NCBI RefSeq assembly: GCF_010206195.1
Contig: NZ_VIQT01000010.1
Coordinates: 124,001 to 188,000 of the forward strand
Origin: Anaerotruncus colihominis
GTDB lineage: Bacteria > Bacillota > Clostridia > Oscillospirales > Ruminococcaceae
Length of the DNA stretch: 64,000 bases
Reading direction: 5' to 3'
The translations under genes were made by a program, and so were the position numbers. The notes under the pieces are model-generated. The model saw only the letters and a program-made list of their open reading frames with translations, had not been told where the DNA came from and searched no databases. Below are positions 40,742 to 50,088 of this stretch, one piece after another (positions within the stretch are counted from its first letter, which is position 1; the number at the start of each line of letters is the position of its first letter).

Positions 40742-42016
40742 TCATCCAACATCCACAAACCTGGCGCGTACCTGAGAAGCGAACAGCAGCGACCCACAGA
40801 CGACGACTGCGCCTGCCTGCGCCGACGCGACTGCCTGCGCAAGATTTAGCGCCTCGTCAATGCCATGCGCTGCCGAAGCGCGCAGCCCCACTGCGTCAGC
40901 GCGTACCGCCAGCTCGTGCGCGCCGAGAGCGCGCGGGCTTTCCGGAGTCACGCACAGCACGCGCGCCAAACGCGGCGCGAGCGCCCCGAGCAAGCCGGCG
41001 CTGTCCTTATCGGCCAACACGCCGACTACGCCGGTCACAGGCCGGTCTCCAAGCAGCGTCAACGCTTCCGCGAGCGCACCTGCGGCCTGCGGGTTGTGCG
41101 CGCCGTCGATGATCACGAGCGGGTCGCGCCGCACGATTTCAAAGCGTGCCGGCATACGCACCCCGGCAAGCGCATCCGCGATCATCCGCTCGTCCGGCAG
41201 ATGTCCGATGAGCGAAGGGAGCGCCTGTTCAGCCGCTGTAATCGCCGTAACAGCGTTTGTAATCTGGTGCCGCCCCAGGAGCGGCAGATGCAGGCGCATT
41301 CCCTGATATGCAAAGTCCGTACCGTCCAGCGTCATCTTTGCATCGCTGACTGCACCCGGATTGCCAAAGGAGAGCACGCATCCCTGCTTTGCACACTGCT
41401 CCATAATCACGGCCAGCGCATCCAGGTCCTGTTCGCCGCAGGTCACGACCGGGATGCCCGGTTTGATAATGCCGCATTTTTCAAAGGCAATCTCGCCAAG
41501 CGTACCGCCGAGCACAGCCGTGTGATCCAGTCCGATGCGCGTAATCACAGAGACAAGCGGGCGGCTGATCACATTGGTGGCGTCGAATCGGCCGCCGAGT
41601 CCGACTTCCGCTACGACTGCGCTGCATCCGCTGTCTGCAAAATAGGAATAGGCCGCCGCAGTGATCAGCTCAAACTCTGTCATGCCTCCCACCTGTTCGG
41701 CGAGCGGCGCAATGCGCGTCATCTCGCGCGCGAGCGCCTCGCGTGCGATCGGTACGCCATCAATCTGGATGCGCTCACAGAAATCGGTAATAAACGGCGA
41801 CACGGTCAGCCCTGTGCGCAGGCCCGCCGCACGCAGGATGGCCGCTGTCATCACCGCGGTGGAACCTTTGCCGTTTGTCCCTGCGATATGCACAATGCGC
41901 AGGCGCTCCTGCGGATCGCCCAGAAGCACCATCAGCCGGCGCATCCGGTCCAACGTCGGCGGGCCGTTAAAACGCTTGCGCGCGTGGATATAGGAAACAG
42001 CTTCCTGATAAGTCAC
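40742..42016 (-). CDS. folC: folylpolyglutamate synthase / dihydrofolate synthase
   Basis: 424 residues from GTG 42016 (AGGGGG upstream). FolC adds glutamate to folates and in many bacteria also makes dihydrofolate. The P-loop is 'HIAGTNGKGSTAVMTAAIL' near residue 47; 'EVGLGGRFDATNVI', 'IGLDHTAVLG' and 'FEIVRRDPLVIIDGAHNPQA' are further Mur-ligase/FolC signatures. Follows valS, as in many Firmicutes. Confidence 0.93.
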   Translation of the reverse strand: MTYQEAVSYIHARKRFNGPPTLDRMRRLMVLLGDPQERLRIVHIAGTNGKGSTAVMTAAILRAAGLRTGLTVSPFITDFCERIQIDGVPIAREALAREMTRIAPLAEQVGGMTEFELITAAAYSYFADSGCSAVVAEVGLGGRFDATNVISRPLVSVITRIGLDHTAVLGGTLGEIAFEKCGIIKPGIPVVTCGEQDLDALAVIMEQCAKQGCVLSFGNPGAVSDAKMTLDGTDFAYQGMRLHLPLLGRHQITNAVTAITAAEQALPSLIGHLPDERMIADALAGVRMPARFEIVRRDPLVIIDGAHNPQAAGALAEALTLLGDRPVTGVVGVLADKDSAGLLGALAPRLARVLCVTPESPRALGAHELAVRADAVGLRASAAHGIDEALNLAQAVASAQAGAVVVCGSLLFASQVRARFVDVG

Positions 42017-42072
42017 AAATCATACCCCCTGTAAGACTGCAAAAGGCGCTTTCCACACACGCCCAAGACCAG

Positions 42073-42098
42073 AAAGCCGGGACGAAACTTCGTCCCGG
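42073..42098 (-). terminator. hairpin after valS
   Basis: AGCCGGGACGAA and TTCGTCCCGGCT form a perfect stem; on the minus strand it is followed by TTCTGG, a weak T tract. Between valS and folC. Confidence 0.65.
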
Positions 42099-42167
42099 CT
42101 CAGATTGCGGCTGCCAGCAGGGCCGCCTCTACTTTTCGCAGGGCTTCACCGGCCGCAGCCCTCCATT

Positions 42168-44786
42168 TTACAAAAATGCGGCGATGCTCTCCTCGACCTT
42201 CGCAAGCCGCTCACGCGCTTTTGCAAGCTTGGCACGTTCGCCGTCAACCACCTGCGCCGGCGCCTTGGCGATAAAGCCGGGGTTGTCCAGCTTGGACGAC
42301 AGCGCCGCGATATCCTTTTCACAGGCGGCCTTCTCACGTCCAAGGCGCGCAAGCTCTTTCTCCCGGTCTACAAGCTCGTCCATCGGGATAAAAACGCGCG
42401 CGGCATCGGTCACAACCTGAACGGAACCGTCTGCATCAAAGCTGTCGCCAAGCTCCACATCGGATGCGAACGCAAGGCGCGCAAAAAATGGGCGCCCCTG
42501 TTCAAATACAGCCTTATGCGCCGTCATGATAAACAGACGCGTCTTTTTCGACGGTGGTACGTTCATCTCTCCGCGACGGGCGCGGATGGCGCGGATAACC
42601 TGCATAATCATCTCAAAATCGGACTCGTCGGCGGAGAAGTCGAGCGCAGCGCCGGCCTGCGGCCACGGCGCGACCATGATGCTTTGCCCATCGTGCGGCA
42701 GCGCCTGCCAGATTTCCTCGGTAATAAACGGCATAAAGGGATGCAGCAGCTTGAGCGTACCGGTCATGACATACACCAGCACGCGCTGCGCCGCTTCGGA
42801 TGTTTCACCGCCTGTCTGCAAACGCGATTTGCACAGCTCGATATACCAGTCGCACAGAATATCCCAAATAAAATCGTACAGCTTCTGCACGGCCAGGCCA
42901 AGTTCGAATTTTTCAAGGTTGTCCGTAACCTCGCGCACAAGCGTTCCGTATTTCGAAAGAACCCACTTATCCTCGATATTGAGCGTCTCCGGCAGCCCCG
43001 GTTTCACATCGTCCGACAGATTCATCAGGATAAAGCGCGATGCGTTCCAGATCTTATTTGCAAAGTTGCGCGACGCATTTACCTTTTCATCCGAAAAACG
43101 CATATCATTGCCCGGCGAATTGCCCGTCGCCAGCGTAAAGCGCAGCGCGTCCGCGCCGTAGCGATCGATGATCTCCAGCGGGTCGATCCCGTTGCCCAGG
43201 CTTTTTGACATCTTGCGGCCCTGCGCATCGCGCACAAGCCCATGGATCAGCACCGTTTTAAACGGCACCTCGTCCATATGCGCCAGGCCCGAAAAGATCA
43301 TGCGCGCCACCCAGAAAAAGATGATGTCATATCCGGTGACAAGCGTATCCGTCGGATAGAAATAACGCAGTTCCGGCGTATTATCCGGCCATCCGAGTGT
43401 GGAGAACGGCCACAGCGCGGACGAGAACCATGTGTCGAGCGTGTCGGGGTCCTGCTCCAGCTGATGCGAGCCGCACTTTGGGCAGGCCTGAGGCGTTTCG
43501 CGGCTTACGACCATTTCGCCGCAGTCGGGGCAATACCATGCGGGGATGCGGTGGCCCCACCAAAGCTGGCGCGAAATGCACCAGTCCTTGATGTTTTCCA
43601 TCCAGTTAAAGTAAATCTTATCAAACCGCTCCGGAATAAAGCGCGTCTGCCCGCTGCGCACAGCTTCGATCGCTGGTTTTGCCAGCGGCTCCATCTTGAC
43701 AAACCACTGCTTTGAAACGCGCGGTTCAATGATGCTGCCGCAGCGGTAACAGGACCCGACATTGTGCTTATACGGCTCCACGGATTTGAGGAAGCCGCCC
43801 TCCTCCAAATCCTTTACAATCTGCCGGCGGCATTCCTCCCGTGTCAGGCCCTGATATTTCCCGCCGTTTTCATTGATGGTCGCGTCGTCGTTCATAACGT
43901 TCACGACAGGCAGGTTGTGGCGCATACCAACCTCAAAGTCATTCGGGTCGTGCGCGGGCGTAATCTTCACAACGCCTGTTCCAAAGTCCATCTCGACATA
44001 TTCGTCGGCGACAATGGGAATTTGTTTGTTGACAATCGGCAGCAGCACCATCTTTCCAATCAGATGCCTATATCGTTCGTCGTCCGGGTGCACCGCGACG
44101 GCTGTATCGCCAAGCAGTGTTTCCGGCCGCGTCGTCGCAATTTCAAGCACATCGTCTGTACCGATGATCGGATAATTGATGTGCCAGAAAAAGCCGTCCT
44201 TCTCCTCATACTCCACCTCGATATCCGAGATTGTGGAGAGGCAGTGCGGGCACCAATTGACAATACGCTCGCCGCGATAGATCAAGCCCTGCTCAAAGAA
44301 ACGCACAAACACCTCGCGCACGGCGCGGCTGCATCCCTCGTCAAGCGTAAACCGCTCACGCTGCCAATCACAGGAGGAGCCAAGCTTTTTAAGCTGGTCA
44401 AGGATATGGCCGCCATATTCCTTTTTCCAAGCCCAGGCACGCTCCAAAAAACCTTCGCGGCCGAGCTGCTCCTTTGTCACGCCCTCCTGACGCATCGCTT
44501 CAACAATCTTGGCCTCCGTCGCAATCGACGCATGGTCGGTCCCTGGCAGCCAGAGCGCCTCATAGCCCTGCATCCTGCGCCAACGGATCAGGATATCCTG
44601 AAACGTCTCGTCAAGGGCATGCCCCATATGCAGCCGCCCAGTGATATTCGGCGGCGGAATCACAATTGTATACGGCTTTTTGTCCGGATTCGGCTCGGCG
44701 TGAAAATATCCGCCATCCTGCCAGAACCGGTACGTTTTGTCCTCGACCTGCTTGGGGTCGTAGACCTTGTCCAACTGTTTCGGCAT
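42168..44786 (-). CDS. valS: valyl-tRNA synthetase
   Basis: 872 residues. The class I signatures are HMGH at residues 53-56 ('[10 protein letters not shown]') and '[18 protein letters not shown]'; the editing domain includes '[19 protein letters not shown]'. The C-terminal 60 residues form the ValS coiled coil ('[19 protein letters not shown]'). GAGGAA precedes the ATG. No T-box leader is visible in the 390 bp upstream, unlike many Firmicutes valS genes. Confidence 0.96.
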   Translation of the reverse strand: MPKQLDKVYDPKQVEDKTYRFWQDGGYFHAEPNPDKKPYTIVIPPPNITGRLHMGHALDETFQDILIRWRRMQGYEALWLPGTDHASIATEAKIVEAMRQEGVTKEQLGREGFLERAWAWKKEYGGHILDQLKKLGSSCDWQRERFTLDEGCSRAVREVFVRFFEQGLIYRGERIVNWCPHCLSTISDIEVEYEEKDGFFWHINYPIIGTDDVLEIATTRPETLLGDTAVAVHPDDERYRHLIGKMVLLPIVNKQIPIVADEYVEMDFGTGVVKITPAHDPNDFEVGMRHNLPVVNVMNDDATINENGGKYQGLTREECRRQIVKDLEEGGFLKSVEPYKHNVGSCYRCGSIIEPRVSKQWFVKMEPLAKPAIEAVRSGQTRFIPERFDKIYFNWMENIKDWCISRQLWWGHRIPAWYCPDCGEMVVSRETPQACPKCGSHQLEQDPDTLDTWFSSALWPFSTLGWPDNTPELRYFYPTDTLVTGYDIIFFWVARMIFSGLAHMDEVPFKTVLIHGLVRDAQGRKMSKSLGNGIDPLEIIDRYGADALRFTLATGNSPGNDMRFSDEKVNASRNFANKIWNASRFILMNLSDDVKPGLPETLNIEDKWVLSKYGTLVREVTDNLEKFELGLAVQKLYDFIWDILCDWYIELCKSRLQTGGETSEAAQRVLVYVMTGTLKLLHPFMPFITEEIWQALPHDGQSIMVAPWPQAGAALDFSADESDFEMIMQVIRAIRARRGEMNVPPSKKTRLFIMTAHKAVFEQGRPFFARLAFASDVELGDSFDADGSVQVVTDAARVFIPMDELVDREKELARLGREKAACEKDIAALSSKLDNPGFIAKAPAQVVDGERAKLAKARERLAKVEESIAAFL

Positions 44787-44906
44787 ATCTGTTCCTCCAG
44801 TGTCCGTTTATACACAGTCTTGCTTCATAATTTTATATTATAGTGGATTTTTCCCGGAAATACAACCGCCAGCGCCGGCCGGCATAAAAAAATACGGCAA
44901 CCTAAA

Positions 44907-44949
44907 TATAAAAAGCAAGCCTGCGCCCAGCGCAGGCTTGCTTTTTATA
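44907..44949. terminator. long perfect terminator hairpin
   Basis: TATAAAAAGCAAGCCTGCG and its exact complement around CCCAG, ending in TTTTTATA in both directions. It ends transcription from the M23 peptidase gene before valS. Confidence 0.85.
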
Positions 44950-44977
44950 TTCAGCTTTCAGACCAACCAGCGCAAAC

Positions 44978-45173
44978 TGCATAAACGCAGCGCCTGTCCC
45001 ACTGTTCGCGGCGCAGCCTGTAAAAGCGCAGCACCTGCCCCGCTGTTTGCGGCGCAGCCGACTAAAGTTTTTTGGCATACCTTTTTTTCAAAAAAGGTAT
45101 GAAGTTTTTTGGCATACCTTTTTTCAAAAAAGGTATGAAGTTTTTTGCCAAGCTTTTTTCAAAAAAGCGGGCG
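44978..45173. repeat. two sets of short tandem repeats with hairpins
   Basis: Two copies of a ~42-bp unit ending 'GCGGCGCAGCC' (44978-45060) are followed by three ~37-bp units starting AAGTTTTTTGGCATACC (45065, 45102, 45138). Units 1 and 2 contain ATACC-T7-CAAAAAAGGTAT-type hairpins; unit 3 has GCTTTTTTCAAAAAAGC. They sit between the M23 stop and the terminator and could act as serial terminators or stabilise the mRNA end. Confidence 0.7.
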
Positions 45174-45175
45174 TC

Positions 45176-46126
45176 CTATTGATCAATGTAGACCAGCGGG
45201 TCGATCATGCGGCCGTCTACACGAATCTCGAAGTGCAGGTGGTTGCCGGTGGAATTGCCGGTGGAACCGACATTTGCGATCTTTTCGCCCTGCTTCACAG
45301 TCTGGCCAACCGATACGGATACCGAGCTGTTGTGTCCATACAGCGTGCGTGAACCGTCCGCGTGACGCAGGATCACACAAATGCCATACTCGCCGTACCA
45401 GCCCGCCTGTTCGACAACGCCCTCGGCCGCCGCATAAACAGGCGTACCATACGGCGCGGCCAAATCGATACCATTGTGATGCGGGTAATCATAAAAATCC
45501 GCCGACAGCCATCCGCCCTTGAGCGGACGTACAAATGATGTTTTCCAGGCGCTTCCATCGGCAGTCTCGCTGTAGAGGATCTTCGTCCCACGCTTCACGA
45601 CCGCATTTACGGGCTGCGCCGTCTGTTCCGCTTTAATTGAAACCACCTTGACGGCACGGTCGCCTTCAAAAATCACCTGAGCTTCTATCTTCTGTTCTCC
45701 GGGCGTACCGCTGCGCACCGGCTCCTCATAGCCCCGGTAAATACCCGGCAGGTCTATATAAGAAGTTTCAAATGGAATTTTCTGTGTCGTTGTAATGGTG
45801 CGCGTCACACGCGTCGGTATCTCGAGCGCCTGTGTGTGTGTTGCAAACAAAAAAACGCACATCACAGCAGTTATAGCCGCCGTCTGTTTTTTCATTCTGT
45901 TATACCACAGCGGCAAGCCCTTTTGGGCTTGTCTGCCGCAAAGCGGCAATGAAACCGGCAACGCCGGTTTCGGCTGTGGTGTAACATGCGCAGTCCGCTG
46001 CTTTGCAGCGGCCGCCGCCGGATGGCGGCTACAAACGGCTTTGCCATTTGTATTGCGCATATTATACCATCTTTTTGTCCCATTCCCTGCTGTCTTAACA
46101 ATCGATTCGACCGCAGGTTTCTCCAT
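45176..46126 (-). CDS. M23 metallopeptidase with G5 domain, carrying an in-frame repeat insertion
   Basis: 316 residues. AGGAGG precedes ATG 46126. Residues 1-22 ('MEKPAVESIVKTAGNGTKRW' onward) are followed by 54 residues encoded by a palindromic repeat, then 'RMKKQTAAITAVMCVFLF', a membrane/signal segment. The outer part has a G5 domain (about residues 105-185) and an M23 lysostaphin-like domain with zinc ligands in 'HHNGIDLAAPYG' and 'GNHLHFEIRVDG'. It probably trims peptidoglycan. An ATG at 45895 is in frame but has no ribosome site, since the repeat lies directly upstream. Removing the 54 residues restores a normal signal-anchor start. Confidence 0.88.
   Translation of the reverse strand: MEKPAVESIVKTAGNGTKRWYNMRNTNGKAVCSRHPAAAAAKQRTAHVTPQPKPALPVSLPLCGRQAQKGLPLWYNRMKKQTAAITAVMCVFLFATHTQALEIPTRVTRTITTTQKIPFETSYIDLPGIYRGYEEPVRSGTPGEQKIEAQVIFEGDRAVKVVSIKAEQTAQPVNAVVKRGTKILYSETADGSAWKTSFVRPLKGGWLSADFYDYPHHNGIDLAAPYGTPVYAAAEGVVEQAGWYGEYGICVILRHADGSRTLYGHNSSVSVSVGQTVKQGEKIANVGSTGNSTGNHLHFEIRVDGRMIDPLVYIDQ
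45900..46069. repeat. 162-bp compound palindromic element inside the M23 gene
   Basis: TTATACCA occurs at both ends (45900-45907 and 46062-46069), 162 bp apart. The element consists of two branched modules: ACCACAGC...GCTGTGGT enclosing AAGCCC-TTTT-GGGCTT, GCCGC-AAA-GCGGC and AACCGGC-AAC-GCCGGTT; and ATGCGCA...TGCGCAT enclosing CCGCTG/CAGCGG, CCGCC-GGAT-GGCGG and AAACGGC-TTT-GCCATTT. Related copies lie at 51816-52114. Confidence 0.8.
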
Positions 46127-46407
46127 AAATCATCCTCCTTGCAAGAAATTTGCATCCTGCCACAAGCAGTGCGCCTGCACGCTTACAGCAAGTACTTTTG
46201 ATGATAACGATCAAATATGAACAAATTGTGAATATTCAAATTTATTCATATAAGCTTTACGATATTGGAAACGCTTAGATCGCTGGTCTGCCAGCTCTCT
46301 GGTTATGCTGGAAAAGCAAGCCGTCGCAGATTTTGACTTTAACGCTTGAATTTAGGAGCGCATTGCAGTATGATGATACCATAGTCTTATCTGTGGAGGG
46401 TAACACA

Positions 46408-47046
46408 TTGTCACAAATATTGGAAGATATCAGCCTCTGTTTGCAACAGGGCCGTGCGCCTGCTGTCAAGGAACATATTACACAAGCCATTCAGGAGGGC
46501 CTGACCGCAGAGCAAATTCTTGAGGGCGGTCTTTTGGCAGGCATGGGCGTAATCGGCGAAAAATTCAAAGCCAATAAAGTCTTTATCCCTGAAGTCATGA
46601 TTGCTGCGCGCGCTATGAATGCCGGACTTGAATTGTTAAAACCACTGTTGGCTGCCGCCGGCGGCCAAACGCGCGGTACCGTTGTGCTTGGAACAGTCAA
46701 GGGGGACCGGCATGACATTGGGAAAAATTTGGTAAAAATGATGCTCGAGGGCAAGGGGTTAAAGGTTGTCGATCTCGGCGTGGATGTTCCCGCGGCCCGT
46801 TATCTCGCGGCTGCGGACGAGCATCAGGCCAATATCATCGCCTGTTCAGCGTTGTTGACCACTACTATGAATGAAATGCGCAATGTGGTCAGCCTTGTCA
46901 ACGAATCGCCGCTCAAGGGCAATGTACGCGTCATGATCGGCGGGGCGCCAGTTACGCAGAGCTTCTGCGATGAAATTGGCGCGGACAGCTATACGCCCGA
47001 TGCCGCCACCTGCGCGGAGGTCGCGCTTGGATTCTGTCAAAAGTAG
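46408..47046 (+). CDS. corrinoid-binding protein (MtaC/MtbC-like)
   Basis: 212 residues from TTG 46408, with GGAGGG upstream. An N-terminal helical cap (B12-binding 2 type, 'ITQAIQEGLTAEQILEGGLL', 'VFIPEVMIAARAMNAGLELL') is followed by a Rossmann-like B12 domain with the cobalt-ligating His in 'GTVKGDRHDIGKNLVKMMLE'. Such proteins carry methylcobamide between a substrate-specific methyltransferase and an acceptor; neither partner is adjacent. A cobalt uptake system elsewhere in the window fits a need for B12. Confidence 0.9.
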   Translation: MSQILEDISLCLQQGRAPAVKEHITQAIQEGLTAEQILEGGLLAGMGVIGEKFKANKVFIPEVMIAARAMNAGLELLKPLLAAAGGQTRGTVVLGTVKGDRHDIGKNLVKMMLEGKGLKVVDLGVDVPAARYLAAADEHQANIIACSALLTTTMNEMRNVVSLVNESPLKGNVRVMIGGAPVTQSFCDEIGADSYTPDAATCAEVALGFCQK

Positions 47047-47083
47047 CTTTCAAGCCCGCATATACACGATTTTATTATAAATG

Positions 47084-47116
47084 AAAAGACACCGCTGTTT
47101 CCAGCGGTGTCTTTTT
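47084..47116. terminator. bidirectional terminator
   Basis: AAAAGACACCGCTG-TTTC-CAGCGGTGTCTTTTT between the converging corrinoid protein and DAHP synthase genes. Confidence 0.9.
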
Positions 47117-47122
47117 CAATAT

Positions 47123-48136
47123 TTATTGGAATTTCTTTCCTTCAAATAAAACGCGCTTTTTCAAATCCTCCATCAGTGCCGCAAACTGGGGCAAATCGAG
47201 CGACTGCGCGCCGTCGCACAGCGCGTTTGCCGGGTCGTTGTGCACCTCTACCATCAAACCGTCCGCACCGGCTGCAACAATCGTGCGCGCCAGCGGCGGC
47301 ACCAGCCATGCATGTCCTGTCGCATGGCTCGGATCGACAATCACCGGCAGATGAGTCAGCCGCTTGAGCAACGGTACGGCGGATATATCAAGTGTGTTGC
47401 GCGTCATCGTTTCAAAGGTACGCACACCGCGCTCGCACAAAATCACGTTTTGATTGCCGCCGGACAGGATGTATTCGGCTGACATCAGCCATTCCTCCAC
47501 CGTATTTGCAAGGCCGCGCTTGAGCAGGATCGGTTTATTGCAATGGCCCAGTTCACGTAGCAGGTCAAAGTTTTGCATATTGCGCGCGCCCACTTGGATA
47601 ACATCGACTTCGGAAAACAAATCGAGGCAATCCGCATTCATGATTTCTGTGACGATTGGCAGGCCGGTTTCGCGTTTGGCCTCCAAAAGCAGGCGTATCC
47701 CGTCAGCATGCAGCCCTTGAAACGCATACGGCGAGGTACGCGGCTTGAAAGCGCCGCCGCGCAGAAGCGTGGCTCCGCTCGCCTTGACCGACTGTGCAAC
47801 ATGGATGATCTGTTCCTCGCTCTCCACCGAACATGGCCCGGCGATCACCTGGAACAATCCCTCTCCGATCTTTACATCCCCGGCTGTGACATAGGTATCC
47901 TGCGGATGAATTTTTCGATTGACCGCCTTATATGGCTCACTGATACGTTTGGCGCTTTCAACTATGTCGATTGTTGCAATATAATCCGCGTCAAGGCGGG
48001 AAGTATCGCCGATCAGACCAATGATTGTATGCTGCGTACCCTCGCTGACATGAGTTGCAAACCCTTTGGCCTGGAATGAATCGAGAAGCTCCTGCACCTT
48101 TTGCGGTGCGGGATTCGGTTTTAGTACAAGAATCAT
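47123..48136 (-). CDS. aroF: 3-deoxy-7-phosphoheptulonate synthase
   Basis: 337 residues. The first enzyme of the shikimate pathway, joining PEP and erythrose 4-phosphate. It is the short type with an N-terminal ferredoxin-like domain (residues 1-70), which gives feedback control in relatives. Catalytic-domain landmarks: 'IAGPCSVESEEQIIHVAQSV', 'LLRGGAFKPRTSPYAFQGL', 'QVGARNMQNFDLLRELG', 'ILLKRGLANTVEEWLMSAEY', 'PVIVDPSHATGHAWLVPPLA'. AGAGGG precedes the ATG. Confidence 0.95.
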   Translation of the reverse strand: MILVLKPNPAPQKVQELLDSFQAKGFATHVSEGTQHTIIGLIGDTSRLDADYIATIDIVESAKRISEPYKAVNRKIHPQDTYVTAGDVKIGEGLFQVIAGPCSVESEEQIIHVAQSVKASGATLLRGGAFKPRTSPYAFQGLHADGIRLLLEAKRETGLPIVTEIMNADCLDLFSEVDVIQVGARNMQNFDLLRELGHCNKPILLKRGLANTVEEWLMSAEYILSGGNQNVILCERGVRTFETMTRNTLDISAVPLLKRLTHLPVIVDPSHATGHAWLVPPLARTIVAAGADGLMVEVHNDPANALCDGAQSLDLPQFAALMEDLKKRVLFEGKKFQ

Positions 48137-48198
48137 GGGAATCCCTCTTTTTCAATTTAAAGCTTTTAACTATTAAAGTATAGCGCATCATATCAGCT

Positions 48199-48228
48199 TT
48201 GTCAAGCAGAGCGCCGCCGCCATACAAT
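48199..48228 (+). promoter_or_regulatory. promoter of the small membrane protein gene
   Basis: TTGTCA (48199-48204), 18-bp spacer, TACAAT (48223-48228), 30 bp upstream of a GTG start with GGGAGGG. Confidence 0.6.
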
Positions 48229-48257
48229 ATAGGAGAAACGATTTGGGAGGGATTTTA

Positions 48258-48386
48258 GTGTCCAACAGTATACAAGCAGCATCAGCGCGCAACTTCAATT
48301 CCATCTTTCTTGGGCTTGGACTTTTGCTCGTGGCCTGCGTTCTCATCCTGCCGCTGCTTGCTGGAACACGAAACGCATTTCGATAA
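48258..48386 (+). CDS. 42-residue single-pass membrane protein
   Basis: GTG start with GGGAGGG eight bases upstream, preceded by a good promoter and followed by a perfect hairpin at 48394-48424, so it is a complete stand-alone unit. The product has a polar N-terminus 'MSNSIQAASARNFNSIF', one membrane helix 'LGLGLLLVACVLILPLLAG' and ends 'TRNAFR'. Family not recognised; size and layout recall small sporulation or regulatory membrane peptides such as those with one helix and a basic tail. Confidence 0.65.
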   Translation: MSNSIQAASARNFNSIFLGLGLLLVACVLILPLLAGTRNAFR

Positions 48387-48393
48387 ATAAATT

Positions 48394-48424
48394 CGTCTGG
48401 GGAAAGCGACGCTTTCCCCAGACG
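48394..48424 (+). terminator. hairpin after the small membrane protein gene
   Basis: CGTCTGGGGAAAGC-GAC-GCTTTCCCCAGACG, a perfect 14-bp stem; a T run follows only about 12 bases later. Confidence 0.7.
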
Positions 48425-48531
48425 GATATCTCCTTTTTTCGGCCGGCAGCTCGGAAATAAGACCGGCTATTCATCGCTTCACAGCTATTTTCCTGCACGT
48501 CTGCCCACTTGCCGGGCAGACGCATTTTTAA

Positions 48532-48572
48532 CAAACGGCCCCGCGCTGTGGACGGCACGGGGCCGTTTGTTT
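48532..48572 (-). terminator. terminator overlapping the end of the secreted protein gene
   Basis: ACAAACGGCCCCG and CGGGGCCGTTTGT pair around a 13-base loop right at the stop codon of the minus-strand gene. Confidence 0.7.
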
Positions 48573-49170
48573 ATCGACGCGACGGCAAATAAAGTCCCGT
48601 CGCATCTGTTTTCGCAGCCGCCTCCTTTGGCTCCGCCGTCACCGCAGTCTTTGAAACAGACGCCGTATCGACTGCTTTCTCCGCAAGGATATAAGTGCCC
48701 GGCGTGCGGGTACGTACAGTAAAGATCGTATCACCGGAATCATTCTTACCTGCTGTGAAATAAGAGGAAACATCTTCAAGCGTTCCATTCGAGACGCGGT
48801 AGAATACCACGTCCTTCGGGTTGACGGCCGCATCACCGTCGGCGTCAAACGGATTATAGATCACAATGGCAGGCGCCGTTGTGGATGGTATGGAGGGGTT
48901 GATCTCAAACGCATACAAAAACGCATTCTGATCATCAAACACGTCAGCGAATGCGCAGTCGTCCCAGTCGGTTGACAGACCCGCATAAAAACTGTCAGGA
49001 TCGGAGTCGGCCATATATTGCAGCTTGGCTTGCGTTTCAGACCCGCTTTCAAATGTGACGACATTCATCTCGTTAGCGACCGATTTGACAACGCCTCCGC
49101 TCGCAAATACCGCAGTACTTAGGGAAAATGCCGCCAAAAGCGCCGTGGCTGTGCAAAAAAACTTTTTCAT
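48571..49170 (-). CDS. secreted hypothetical protein
   Basis: 199 residues with a signal peptide ending 'STAVFASG'. The mature chain is acidic and beta-rich, with a dockerin-like 'DADGDAAVNPKDVVFYRVSN' segment and a C-terminal 'RTRTPGTYILAEKAV' strand, like the end of many surface repeat domains. The last 35 residues are Ala/Thr/Lys-rich. No catalytic motif is seen. GGAGGAG lies upstream of the ATG. Confidence 0.65.
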   Translation of the reverse strand: MKKFFCTATALLAAFSLSTAVFASGGVVKSVANEMNVVTFESGSETQAKLQYMADSDPDSFYAGLSTDWDDCAFADVFDDQNAFLYAFEINPSIPSTTAPAIVIYNPFDADGDAAVNPKDVVFYRVSNGTLEDVSSYFTAGKNDSGDTIFTVRTRTPGTYILAEKAVDTASVSKTAVTAEPKEAAAKTDATGLYLPSRR

Positions 49171-49348
49171 ATTTGGAAGTGCTCCTCCTGTTCATTGTTA
49201 AAATATTCCGCTGTGCTCAGTATAACGGGATATTGTGAACAAAACATGAAATATAGAACATTTTTCCATGAAAACAAGCAGCCAGGTTTGGATATTGACG
49301 CGCGCAACCTCTTTATATCCTGCATAAGATAAGGTGGGAGGCGATGCC

Positions 49349-49591
49349 ATGGCGATGAATCAAAATGGACGGCCGCAGGGTGGAATGCAGCGCCCAAGCG
49401 GCAACCGTTCAATGATGCAGGGGCGCTCCATGCAGGGAAGGCGCCCTGTACAGGGGCGTCCTATGGGGAACGGACCTATGCAGCGTACAAATACACCACG
49501 TCAGCCGGGCGTACTCGGCAGACTGATCAACACAAACGACCCTATCGGTTCTATCAGCAAAATTGTCAATATCTTAAAAATCCTTGGATAA
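49349..49591 (+). CDS. small Gln/Arg/Met-rich hypothetical protein
   Basis: 80 residues. A low-complexity N-terminus ('MQGRSMQGRRPVQGRPMGNG') is followed by 'VLGRLINTNDPIGSISKIVN' and 'ILKILG', a short amphipathic helix. GGGAGG lies seven bases before ATG 49349 and a terminator follows, so it is probably expressed. Function unknown; it recalls small basic spore or coat-associated proteins, but that is only a resemblance. Confidence 0.6.
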   Translation: MAMNQNGRPQGGMQRPSGNRSMMQGRSMQGRRPVQGRPMGNGPMQRTNTPRQPGVLGRLINTNDPIGSISKIVNILKILG

Positions 49592-49598
49592 CAAATTG

Positions 49599-49640
49599 AG
49601 CGGGAACGACATGGCTTGAGCTAAACCGTTCCCGCTTTTC
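49599..49640 (+). terminator. terminator
   Basis: AGCGGGAACG pairs with CGTTCCCGCT around an 18-base loop, followed by TTTTC. Confidence 0.75.
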
Positions 49641-49684
49641 GTGCGTCGGTCAGAAAGGTCGCTATTGCCCGCTGTGGAACGTGA

Positions 49685-49823
49685 GCAATTGCTGGATTGT
49701 CCGCAAACCGCGGATGAATGCAAGGCAAAAAGCGTAGGAATCCTGTTCGGATTCCGAGGTTTTTTAACGTAACATTCGCCCTTGTTTGCAGAAAAAGACG
49801 GTATTTCCGATTATTCAAACAGC
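49685..49823. repeat. dispersed ~140-bp repeat, copy 1
   Basis: Shares 'GCGGATGAATGCAAGGCAAAA' type sequence, GGATTCCGAGG, TTTTTAACG, ATTCGCC and GCAGAAAAAGACGG with 61521-61614 and 61791-61887. It includes GGAATCC-tgttc-GGATTCC. The interval 49641-50088 otherwise shows no gene. Confidence 0.65.
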
Positions 49824-50088
49824 ACCTAGAGCGTGTTGGCATGAGTTGAAATTGACGCATTTTGAGCAGAATTTTTGTCCTGCCAGGCAAAAATTTGCCG
49901 CACTCCTTGGTGGAATGCAAAAATTTTTAACGACGCAGGGCGGAAATTCTGTCAAAAGGCGGCGGTTTCACACTCGTGTCGACGCGCTCCAAGCCCCAGG
50001 CATTGCATCCAATGTACAGGCGTGTTAAAATAGGAGGCGAAAAGGATACAGATCGTTTTCACATGATCATTCAAGGTGAGGTTCCGGC

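Noticed and set aside
44787-45180. A T-box leader before valS
   Set aside because: No T-box core (TGGNACCGCG) or anti-terminator is present in the upstream region, only the terminator of the opposite operon and short repeats.
45176-45895. Starting the M23 peptidase at ATG 45895
   Set aside because: It begins at the signal segment, but the bases before it are repeat sequence without a ribosome site, while ATG 46126 has AGGAGG. Kept as a minor alternative.
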